Shown here piece by piece: positions 1 through 5,007 of a DNA stretch of 6,922 nucleotides. Source of the stretch: Oribacterium parvum (GTDB lineage: Bacteria; Bacillota; Clostridia; Lachnospirales; Lachnospiraceae); assembly GCA_938022235.1 (NCBI GenBank), contig CALIEL010000136.1, positions 1 to 6,922 on the forward strand, given 5' to 3'. A program made the position numbers and the translations under genes. The stretch's first letter is position 1. Each line of letters opens with the position of its first letter. Under the pieces are notes generated by a model that was given only the letters and a program-made list of their open reading frames with translations, was not told the DNA's origin and searched no databases.

Positions 1-2
1 AG

Positions 3-65
3 CAGATTCAATATTTGCAGGAAGAGCTGAAGGAAAAGGAGATTTCCGTAAAGAAAGAGCGGTAG
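3..65 (+). CDS. 3' end of a coiled-coil reading frame, stopped by TAG; probably the missing N-terminal side of the glycosyltransferase that follows
   Basis: The window opens inside a reading frame that gives 20 residues rich in Glu, Lys, Leu and Gln (QYLQEELKEKE and onward), a typical coiled-coil composition, then TAG at 63-65. The frame is the same as that of the following glycosyltransferase. Reading through the TAG gives a seamless continuation (VNRLTNVHVGNLENVI) into another charged, helical stretch. Clostridial glycosyltransferases of this kind often have a long coiled-coil stalk, sometimes after a methyltransferase domain. I infer that this is the upstream part of one longer gene split by a nonsense mutation. 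The alternative is the natural end of a separate upstream gene. The 5' end lies outside the window. Confidence 0.6.
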   Translation, partial: QIQYLQEELKEKEISVKKER

Positions 66-83
66 GTCAACCGTCTTACCAAT

Positions 84-2348
84 GTGCACGTGGGCAATCT
101 GGAAAATGTGATTCGTGCCCATGAGCGGGACATTGCTCAGCTTCAGGAGGAGCGAAATTACTTTGAACGGCACCAAAGCCTGCCTTCGAAGATTAGAAGA
201 CGGCTTTCCACTGCCTTTAACCGCCGTTTTCCAAAGGACAGTAAGAGAAGACTGATTCTTCATTACATGGGACGAACAGTCCTCCACCCCTTTAAAACCC
301 TGCCCCTATATTTTACGGCGGAGGGAAGAAATCGGATTTCCGGACATTTTAAGATCGGACAGGCCTATTTTGACGGGGGAAAGGTTTGCCTTCCCAAGGT
401 AGAGAATCCCAAGGTCAGTATCGTCATTCCCTGTTATAACCAGATTCATTATACCTACCGCTGTTTACAGTCCATTCTCCGTTTCACAAGTTCCGTGGAG
501 ACGCCTTATGAGGTAATTATTGCGGATGATGTGTCCACGGATGCCACCAGAGATTTACGACTTTTTTCGGAGAATCTGGTGATTGCCCGGAACAAGGAAA
601 ATATGGGCTTTTTGAAAAACTGCAACCAGGCCGCCGCTTTAGCCAAGGGAGAATACATTTTCTTCTTAAACAATGATACGGAAGTGACGGAGGGATGGCT
701 TTCCTCCTTGGTGGAGCTAATGGAAAGACGGCCGGATGCGGGAATCGTAGGCTCAAAGCTGGTGTACCCGGACGGAAGATTGCAGGAGGCAGGCGGCATT
801 ATCTGGTCCGATGCTTCCGGCTGGAACTACGGCAGACTGCAAGACCCGGAGGATCCGGAGTACAACTATGTGAAGGAAGTGGACTACATTTCCGGTGCCG
901 CCATCTTGGTGCGGACAAGCATTTGGAAGGAGCTGGGCGGCTTTGACGAGCTCTTTGCTCCCGCCTACTGCGAAGATTCTGACCTGGCATTTTCCGTACG
1001 GAAAATGGGCAAGAAGGTGCTGTATCAGCCCAAGTCCAAGGTTATCCATTATGAAGGCATTTCCAACGGAACGGATGTGGAAGGCAGCGGCCTGAAGCGT
1101 TACCAGAAGGTCAACCAGGAAAAATTCAAGGAAAAATGGAAGGAAGAGCTGAAAAAGCAGTGCGTCAATATCGGAAGCCCCAACCCCTTCCAGGCCAGAG
1201 AACGGGGCATGGGCAAGCGCTATGTGCTCTTCGTAGACCACTATGTGCCCACCTTTGACAAGGACGCAGGCTCCAAAACTACCTACCAGTACCTGAAAAT
1301 GCTGGCGGAAAAGGGCGTGCAGATAAAGTTCTTAGGAGACAATTTCCTAAAGGAAGAGCCCTACACTGAAGCCCTGGAGCAAATGGGAATCGAAGTCCTT
1401 TACGGCAGTAAGATGCAGGGGGGCATTTGGAAGTGGATGGAAGACAATAAGCAGATGATTCAGATTGTTTATCTGAACCGCCCCCACATTGCCTCCAAGT
1501 ACATTGACTATATCAAGGAAAATACAGACTGGAAGATTATTTTTTATGGCCATGACCTGCATTTTCTCCGTTTGCAAAGGGAGTATGCCCTGAAGCCAAG
1601 ACCGGAGCTTTTAGAGGAAATCGCCTACTTTAAGAGCATGGAGCTTTCCGTCTTGCAAAAGGCGGACATCAGCTATTACCCCTCCAACCTAGAGGTGGAG
1701 GAAATCCATAAGATTGACGACAGTATTCCGGTAAAGGCCATTACCGCCTATGTGTTCTCCGACTCCGTGCAGGTGGAGAAAATGACGGAAGGCCGGGAAG
1801 GGATGCTCTTTGTGGGAGGCTTTGCCCACCCGCCAAATGAGGACGGCGTGCTTTGGTTTGCCAAGGAAATCTTCCCCTTAATGAGAAGACAGCTTCCGAA
1901 CATTTCTTTCCGCATCGTGGGCAGTAAGCCTACAGAGAAGGTTCTGGCCCTGGGACAGCAGGAAGGCATCGAGGTGCTGGGCTTTGTCAGTGACGAAAAG
2001 CTCCACAGCCTCTATCAGGAAAGCCGAATGGTGATTGTGCCCCTGCGCTACGGAGCAGGTGTGAAGGGCAAGGTGGTGGAAGCCCTCCACGAAGGCGCCG
2101 CCATCCTGACCACCCCCTGCGGAGCGGAAGGCATCCCGGGCATTGAAGAAGTAGTGGCTATCGAGGGAGAAGAAAGAGAATTTGCCAAAACCGGAGCACT
2201 GCTGTACCAAAACATTCCCAAGCTTCGGGAAATGGGACAGAAATCCCTGGAATTTGTGGAAAAGGCATTTTCCACAGAGGCGGTATTTGAAGGTATTCGA
2301 GAGGACTTCGGTCTCGGGAAAGACGGAGAAGTGCTGGAGTTAAAGTAA
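84..2348 (+). CDS. two-domain glycosyltransferase (GT2 family + GT4-like), possibly the 3' part of an interrupted larger gene
   Basis: Probable cytoplasmic, membrane-associated enzyme transferring sugars from nucleotide-sugar donors to a surface glycan; donor and acceptor are not decidable. Residues 1-30 are coiled-coil-like. A GT2 (GT-A fold) domain spans about 109-345: KVSIVIPCYNQ at 110-120, the IIADD strand near 145-149, the metal/nucleotide motif NNDTE at 196-200, and the acceptor-side CEDSDLA at 296-302. A second domain from about 378 resembles GT4 (GT-B): its C-terminal half starts at MLFVGGF (574-580) and carries RYGAGVKGKVVEALHEG (655-671), which matches the E-x7-E donor-binding region. 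No transmembrane segment is evident. The start is uncertain: GTG at 84 has no Shine-Dalgarno sequence in front of it, and the next in-frame ATG (267) also lacks a well-placed one. This fits an internal fragment of a longer frame cut at TAG 63-65. hddC follows after 22 bases, so they are likely co-transcribed. Domain calls are firm; the start is not. Confidence 0.9.
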   Translation: MHVGNLENVIRAHERDIAQLQEERNYFERHQSLPSKIRRRLSTAFNRRFPKDSKRRLILHYMGRTVLHPFKTLPLYFTAEGRNRISGHFKIGQAYFDGGKVCLPKVENPKVSIVIPCYNQIHYTYRCLQSILRFTSSVETPYEVIIADDVSTDATRDLRLFSENLVIARNKENMGFLKNCNQAAALAKGEYIFFLNNDTEVTEGWLSSLVELMERRPDAGIVGSKLVYPDGRLQEAGGIIWSDASGWNYGRLQDPEDPEYNYVKEVDYISGAAILVRTSIWKELGGFDELFAPAYCEDSDLAFSVRKMGKKVLYQPKSKVIHYEGISNGTDVEGSGLKRYQKVNQEKFKEKWKEELKKQCVNIGSPNPFQARERGMGKRYVLFVDHYVPTFDKDAGSKTTYQYLKMLAEKGVQIKFLGDNFLKEEPYTEALEQMGIEVLYGSKMQGGIWKWMEDNKQMIQIVYLNRPHIASKYIDYIKENTDWKIIFYGHDLHFLRLQREYALKPRPELLEEIAYFKSMELSVLQKADISYYPSNLEVEEIHKIDDSIPVKAITAYVFSDSVQVEKMTEGREGMLFVGGFAHPPNEDGVLWFAKEIFPLMRRQLPNISFRIVGSKPTEKVLALGQQEGIEVLGFVSDEKLHSLYQESRMVIVPLRYGAGVKGKVVEALHEGAAILTTPCGAEGIPGIEEVVAIEGEEREFAKTGALLYQNIPKLREMGQKSLEFVEKAFSTEAVFEGIREDFGLGKDGEVLELK

Positions 2349-2360
2349 ATTCATTTTGTA

Positions 2361-2366
2361 AGGAGG
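2361..2366 (+). promoter_or_regulatory. ribosome binding site of the guanylyltransferase gene
   Basis: AGGAGG lies 4 bases before ATG 2371, in the 22-base gap after the glycosyltransferase stop codon. It is a perfect anti-Shine-Dalgarno match, although with short spacing, and it fixes this start. No promoter-like sequence fits in the gap, so the gene is probably read from an upstream promoter. Confidence 0.85.
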
Positions 2367-2370
2367 GAAA

Positions 2371-3171
2371 ATGCAGGCAATCTTATTATGTGGAGGAATG
2401 GGCACCAGACTTCGTTCCGTGGTTTCGGACCGCCCCAAGCCCATGGCGGATATTTGCGGAAAGCCCTTTTTACAGTACCTTTTGGAAATGCTCCGGGACA
2501 AGGGCATTACAGAGGTGATTTTTGCTCTGGGCTATATGGGGGAGATGATTGAAGAGTATTTTCAGGACGGCTCCGCCTTCGGTCTAAAGATTGCCTATTC
2601 CTATGAGGAAGAGCCATTAGGCACCGGGGGCGCCATCCGAAACGCCCTTCCGAAGATTATGGAGGAAGAGGTACTGGTGCTGAATGCGGACACCTATTTC
2701 CCCATGGACTATCAGGGACTTTACCATTTTCATCAGGAAAATGATGGGGACTTCAGCCTTGCCACCAGAGCTGTACCGGATATTTCCCGCTACGGCGCAG
2801 TGAGAAGAGATGCAGCAGGCCGGATTTTGGCATGGAATGAGAAGCTGGAAGATGGTGGGCAGCAGCTTGGTGAAAAGCTTGGTGAAGGCTCGAAACAGCC
2901 GATAGAGGGAAATGCTCAGCAAGCAGCTTCGGTGTCTCCAAAGTCTTTATCCGGGGAAATCAATGGAGGCATCTATGTGATGAAGAAGAGCCTGATTGCA
3001 GAAATCCCCGAAGGAAAGCAAAGCTTGGAGCAGGACTGCATCCCCAAATGGCTTTCCGAAGGAAAGCGAATCTTCGGGCTCCCCTTCGATGGCTATTTCA
3101 TGGATATCGGCATTCCCAAGGACTATCAGCAGTTTATTACGGATGTGGAGCAGGGGAAGAATGGAAAATAA
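2371..3171 (+). CDS. hddC: sugar-1-phosphate nucleotidyltransferase, probably D-glycero-D-manno-heptose 1-phosphate guanylyltransferase (HddC-type)
   Basis: Likely joins GTP and D-glycero-alpha-D-manno-heptose 1-phosphate to form GDP-heptose for capsule or S-layer-type glycans. The 266-residue protein has the nucleotidyltransferase signature LLCGGMGTRLR at 5-15, RPKPM at 21-25, the substrate-side LGTGGAIRNA at 83-92, the metal-binding NADTYF at 105-110, and INGGIYV at 197-203, with the C-terminal FMDIGIPKDY at 243-252. The best family match is HddC/RmlA-like; guanylyl versus other nucleotide specificity is inferred mainly from the heptose phosphatase gene that overlaps it. Odd feature: about 35 hydrophilic residues (roughly 158-193) lie between RILAWNEK and the INGGIYV strand, where relatives are nearly contiguous. 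The insert includes a 12 bp tandem duplication encoding QLGE/KLGE (2864-2887). The start is supported by AGGAGG four bases upstream. The gene overlaps the next by 11 bases, which suggests translational coupling. Confidence 0.85.
   Translation: MQAILLCGGMGTRLRSVVSDRPKPMADICGKPFLQYLLEMLRDKGITEVIFALGYMGEMIEEYFQDGSAFGLKIAYSYEEEPLGTGGAIRNALPKIMEEEVLVLNADTYFPMDYQGLYHFHQENDGDFSLATRAVPDISRYGAVRRDAAGRILAWNEKLEDGGQQLGEKLGEGSKQPIEGNAQQAASVSPKSLSGEINGGIYVMKKSLIAEIPEGKQSLEQDCIPKWLSEGKRIFGLPFDGYFMDIGIPKDYQQFITDVEQGKNGK
2864..2887 (+). repeat. 12 bp tandem duplication inside the guanylyltransferase insertion
   Basis: AGCTTGGTGAAA (2864-2875) is followed directly by AGCTTGGTGAAG (2876-2887), 11 of 12 identical and in frame, encoding QLGE then KLGE. 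It sits in the non-conserved hydrophilic insertion and looks like a slippage product that lengthened a tolerant loop. Confidence 0.8.
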
Positions 3172-3850
3172 GGCATTGAGAAAAACCGTATTTCTGGATC
3201 GGGACGGGACCATCAATGAGGAAGTTTCCTACCTGCATAAAGTGGAGGACTTTCGCTTTCTGCCCCATGTTTTGGAGGGTTTATCCATCTTGTTCAAAGC
3301 CGGTTTTCAGCTGGTGGTAGTTACGAACCAGGCCGGAATTGGAAGAGGCTATTACGGAGAAAAGGATGCGGAGGTACTCCATAGTTATCTTCGGGAAGAG
3401 CTTCGGAAGAGAGACATTTTCCTGAAAGGCATCTATTACTGTCCTCATCATCCGAAAGGAATAGGAGCTTATCAGAGGGAATGTGATTGCCGAAAGCCCA
3501 ATCCCGGAATGCTCTATCAGGCCGAGTGGGATTTATTGCAGGGAAATGAAGCAGAGTTTCCCATTCAAAGCCCCTACCGCTTAAGCAGGGAAGAACGGGA
3601 AGCGTTGGAGCAGGAGCACAAGCAAGCAGAGCGAAAAGCTTGGCTTTCCCATTCCTATATGATTGGAGATAAAATTTTGGACTGTGAAGCCGGAGAAAAC
3701 TTTGGCGTACAGCCTATCCTTCTGGCTACCGGCTACGGGAAAGAGGAGAAAAAGAAGCTGGAAGAGGAAGGGAAGCCTTGCCCTCCATACTTTGAAAATT
3801 TAGAGGAAGCTGCGAGATGGATTGTAGAGAGGGAATTGTCTTCATCATAG
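3161..3850 (+). CDS. gmhB: HAD-family D-glycero-D-manno-heptose 1,7-bisphosphate 7-phosphatase (GmhB-type)
   Basis: Likely removes the 7-phosphate from heptose 1,7-bisphosphate, giving the heptose 1-phosphate that the preceding enzyme would activate; cytoplasmic. The 229-residue protein has HAD motif I FLDRDGT at 11-17 (nucleophile Asp13, acid/base Asp15), motif II VVTNQAG at 53-59, CRKPNPGM at 110-117, and a late HAD motif MIGDKILDCEAG at 167-178. The GmhB zinc-binding set is complete: Cys94 and His96 (CPHH), then Cys108 and Cys110. Odd feature: about 33 mostly charged residues (roughly 127-160) separate the KPNPGM segment from the GD motif; E. coli-type GmhB has a much shorter link. The start is ATG 3161: an AGGGG-type ribosome binding site (3152-3156) lies inside the end of the upstream gene, and the first residues lead directly into motif I. 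An in-frame upstream extension to 2996 exists, but it is antisense-free overlap with the preceding gene and is not needed. Histidinol phosphatase is a less likely alternative. Confidence 0.9.
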   Translation: MENKALRKTVFLDRDGTINEEVSYLHKVEDFRFLPHVLEGLSILFKAGFQLVVVTNQAGIGRGYYGEKDAEVLHSYLREELRKRDIFLKGIYYCPHHPKGIGAYQRECDCRKPNPGMLYQAEWDLLQGNEAEFPIQSPYRLSREEREALEQEHKQAERKAWLSHSYMIGDKILDCEAGENFGVQPILLATGYGKEEKKKLEEEGKPCPPYFENLEEAARWIVERELSSS

Positions 3851-3862
3851 GAGTTCGCTCCA

Positions 3863-3993
3863 ATGCAGTATAGGCATGGAATCGGACACGCTCTTGCTAA
3901 CTTCGCCTTCGTAGTGAGGGACTGTTTTCCTTGTACAGTGCGCTCTGATGCAGTATGGGGCTGTCTTCGGGACACGCTCCCGCTAGCTTCGCC
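3863..3993 (+). repeat. two diverged copies of an intergenic repeat, offset about 85 bases
   Basis: Copy 1 begins ATGCAGTATAGGCATG (3863-3878) and contains GGACACGCTCTTGCTAACTT (3884-3903, then CGCC). Copy 2 begins ATGCAGTATGGG (3948-3959) and contains GGACACGCTCCCGCTAGCTT (3970-3989, then CGCC). The 24-base inner blocks (3884-3907 and 3970-3993) differ at only 3 positions. Between them, GTAGTGAGGGACTG (3911-3924) resembles GAAGTGAAGGACTG in the array near 6690, so both ends of the accessory block carry one repeat family. No gene is supportable here: the short frames on both strands have no ribosome binding site or recognisable product. Confidence 0.8.
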
Positions 3994-4016
3994 CCTCTTT
4001 CAGACCTATATTGCAT
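3948..4016 (+). other. long nested hairpin, possibly the terminator of the sugar operon
   Basis: The arm ATGCAGTATGGG (3948-3959) pairs along its full 12 bases with CCTATATTGCAT (4005-4016), using two G-U wobbles when read as plus-strand RNA. The stem continues as CTG/CAG (3961-3963 with 4001-4003), and an inner hairpin CGGGA-CACGC-TCCCG lies at 3968-3982. An alternative GGGGC/GCCCC pairing (3957-3961 with 3991-3995) is followed by TCTTTC. It is about 100 bases after the phosphatase stop. I infer a structured RNA element; the T-tract is weak, so a terminator role is uncertain. Confidence 0.6.
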
Positions 4017-4036
4017 ACAACATCCTTGTTCTTTGT

Positions 4037-4072
4037 CAAACCGACATTCAAACCGACATTCAAACCGACATT
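4037..4072 (+). repeat. perfect 3 x 12 bp tandem repeat
   Basis: CAAACCGACATT occurs three times without change at 4037-4048, 4049-4060 and 4061-4072. The last unit runs into an inverted repeat: CGACATT (4066-4072), TT, AATGTCG (4075-4081), so the CGACATT core is presented three times directly and once inverted. This arrangement is compatible with a multi-site protein-binding region or a slippage-prone tract. No neighbouring start codon shows that it is an operator. Confidence 0.85.
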
Positions 4073-4144
4073 TTAATGTCGCTTACTTGTCTTGATTAAT
4101 CCATAAATCTCGCAGAAAGCTGGTGGATTTTTTGAAAGGACAGG

Positions 4145-4367
4145 TTATTTACCATTTAGCTTCATAATTACCCACTGACCTAATTTTGTTGAACCCTCAT
4201 ATCGAATAAGTCCTGCTTTCCTCATTTTATTTAAATGATAACGTACCATCAACAGTAAGGTTTAATTTTTCTGCCATTTCGTTCGCGCTAATGTGAGGAT
4301 TTTCAGCAATTATTTTAATTATTTCTTTCTGTTTCATGGTAGTTTTGGTAGTAGTTTTCGTGGTAGA
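4145..4367 (-). pseudogene. 3' remnant of a winged-helix DNA-binding (AlbA_2 ATP-binding or Fic-type) protein gene, frameshifted
   Basis: Minus-strand reading from about 4367 gives a Thr/Lys linker (TTKTTTKTT, 4338-4364), then KQKEIIKIIAENPHISANEM and AEKLNLTVDG, a clear helix-turn-helix. The frame then closes quickly (TLSFK, stop). Shifting frame at about 4244-4247 restores a normal ending: VRYHLNKMRKAGLIRYEG, then STKLGQWVIMKLNGK and TAA at 4147-4145. This is explained by loss of two bases, (GT)2 to GT, at GATGGT|GTACGT. Such C-terminal winged helices after TT-rich linkers are typical of AlbA_2-containing ATP-binding proteins and some Fic proteins. Everything N-terminal is missing: to the right of about 4365 the sequence is the tail of higB on the other strand. 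It is therefore doubly broken (5' truncation plus frameshift) and should be non-functional. Confidence 0.85.
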
Positions 4368-4466
4368 GCAGGGCAATATAGTATTCGCATCAACAAACAA
4401 TTTCGGCTGTGCTTTAGCTTTCATCTTGCAGAAGCTAGAAACGTTGAGATTATGGATTACCACTAA
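4365..4466 (+). pseudogene. higB: 3' remnant of a HigB-type (RelE superfamily) toxin gene
   Basis: In the frame ending at TAA 4464-4466 the sequence reads RAGQYSIRINKQFRLCF (4365-4415) and ends ARNVEIMDYH. This is the C-terminal third of HigB mRNA-interferase toxins, which typically read GDR-x-GQYSIRIN-x-Q-x-R-(I/L)-CF and end VEI(V/M)DYH. It runs in the frame before higA, with 13 bases between its stop and the higA start, which is the normal higBA layout. Codons upstream of about 4365 no longer resemble HigB (Gly/Ser-rich antisense of the winged-helix remnant) and there is no start codon with a ribosome binding site. The N-terminal two thirds are lost, so no active toxin is expected. Confidence 0.85.
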
Positions 4467-4479
4467 AAAAGGAGAAGTT

Positions 4480-4779
4480 ATGGAATTAAATTATATTGAG
4501 CCACCAAGCATTGGTGAAATCCTTCGAGAAGAATTTATGGAGCCGATGGAACTGAGCGCCTATGGCATTGCACAAGCAATTCATGTTCCTGTTTCCAGAA
4601 TCCAAGACATTCTGCATAATAGACGAAAAATCACGATTGATACCTCTCTCTGGCTCGCAAAGCTATTCGGTGTTTCGGATGAATATTTCATCAATATGCA
4701 GAATGACATTGATATTCGAATGCAGAAAAGAAAGCTGGATCTCGAACTACAGCAAATTAAAACAATACAATATGCATAA
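4480..4779 (+). CDS. higA: HigA-family antitoxin, orphaned (toxin gene truncated)
   Basis: A 99-residue protein of the HigA/XRE helix-turn-helix antitoxin family. Conserved features are IGEILREEFMEPMELSAYG (11-29), the helix-turn-helix AQAIHVPVSRIQDILHNRR (31-49), and the family ending TSLWLAKLFGVSDEYFINMQ (55-74), followed by a charged C-terminal helix. HigA normally binds HigB to neutralise it and binds the operon's promoter to repress it. The start is ATG 4480, preceded by GGAG (4471-4474) five bases upstream; a longer in-frame start at 4336 would translate antisense remnant sequence and is rejected. The length is full for the family and no defect is seen. Its toxin partner survives only as a C-terminal tail, and the native promoter upstream of higB is gone, so expression is doubtful. 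It could protect against HigB toxins encoded elsewhere. Confidence 0.9.
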   Translation: MELNYIEPPSIGEILREEFMEPMELSAYGIAQAIHVPVSRIQDILHNRRKITIDTSLWLAKLFGVSDEYFINMQNDIDIRMQKRKLDLELQQIKTIQYA

Positions 4780-4830
4780 TGGTACTATACAAGAGAATTG
4801 TGGCAAGAATGCAGCAGGCTCAGACTACTT

Positions 4831-4859
4831 CTCTTTTTGCCCCATATTGCATACAACAT
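4831..4859 (+). repeat. second copy of a 29 bp direct repeat (first copy 3995-4023)
   Basis: The 29 bases here match 3995-4023 at 25 positions; the last 19 (CCCATATTGCATACAACAT versus CCTATATTGCATACAACAT) differ at one. The copies lie 836 bases apart and bracket the tandem array, both pseudogene tails and higA. In the first copy this sequence is the 3' arm of the long hairpin at 3948-4016; no comparable 5' arm is obvious before this one. Confidence 0.85.
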
Positions 4860-4891
4860 AATTTTTTATATTTACAGCTTCTTTTATTAGG

Positions 4892-4930
4892 AGGGAGTAT
4901 CGCAAGCCTGCGGTACTCCCTTGTTCTTTC
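4892..4930 (+). terminator. intrinsic terminator after higA
   Basis: AGGGAGTATCGCA (4892-4904) pairs with TGCGGTACTCCCT (4909-4921) as a continuous 13-base-pair stem with one G-U pair and an AGCC loop, followed by the T-rich TTGTTCTTTC. The stem is strong and lies 112 bases after the higA stop codon, so it should end plus-strand transcription before the ATPase unit. Its outer arms recur in the perfect hairpin at 6814-6845. Confidence 0.75.
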
Positions 4931-4949
4931 CACCCTTTACCTTTATAAT
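4921..4949 (+). promoter_or_regulatory. sigma-A-type promoter of the ATPase unit
   Basis: A perfect -10 box TATAAT (4944-4949) sits 17 bases after TTGTTC (4921-4926), a partial -35 match. Transcription would start near 4956, about 50 bases before the ATPase start codon. The -35 overlaps the T-tract of the preceding terminator. It is an AT-rich region, so a chance match is possible, but position and spacing are good. Confidence 0.6.
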
Positions 4950-4956
4950 AGAAAAA

Positions 4957-4984
4957 ACATTTTATAAAAATGTGCATTTACACA
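4957..4984 (+). promoter_or_regulatory. inverted repeats at the expected transcription start, candidate operator
   Basis: ACATTTT (4957-4963), ATA, AAAATGT (4967-4973) is a perfect 7 bp inverted repeat just downstream of the -10 box. It overlaps a second small one, TGTG (4971-4974) with CACA (4981-4984). This is a usual place for a repressor site. AT-richness makes short palindromes common, so the assignment is tentative. Confidence 0.35.
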
Positions 4985-5007
4985 AAAATATAAAATAGGA
5001 GAATCCT

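Noticed and set aside
2996..3160. Upstream extension of the phosphatase reading frame
   Set aside because: It overlaps the guanylyltransferase coding sequence in another frame; ATG 3161 has an AGGGG site and leads straight into HAD motif I.
3863..4099. 78-codon plus-strand frame in the repeat region
   Set aside because: It has no ribosome binding site and its translation only reads the repeats, hairpin and tandem array (QTDIQTDIQTD).
4098..4133. Terminator from AATCCA/TGGATT followed by six T residues
   Set aside because: The stem is only 6 bp, AT-rich and with a 20-base loop, too weak to call, and it does not follow a gene closely.
4336..4479. Longer N-terminus for the HigA protein starting at 4336
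   Set aside because: The extra 48 residues are read out of frame through the antisense winged-helix remnant and the higB tail; ATG 4480 has the ribosome binding site and matches the family length.
3995..4859. Integron attC-type cassette borders
   Set aside because: The repeats lack the GTTRRRY/RYYYAAC core pair, and no integrase is visible; the cassette-like layout must have another explanation.
4779..4967. 62-codon plus-strand frame after higA
   Set aside because: It crosses the direct repeat, the terminator and the promoter, and overlaps the higA stop codon; it has no supporting signal.
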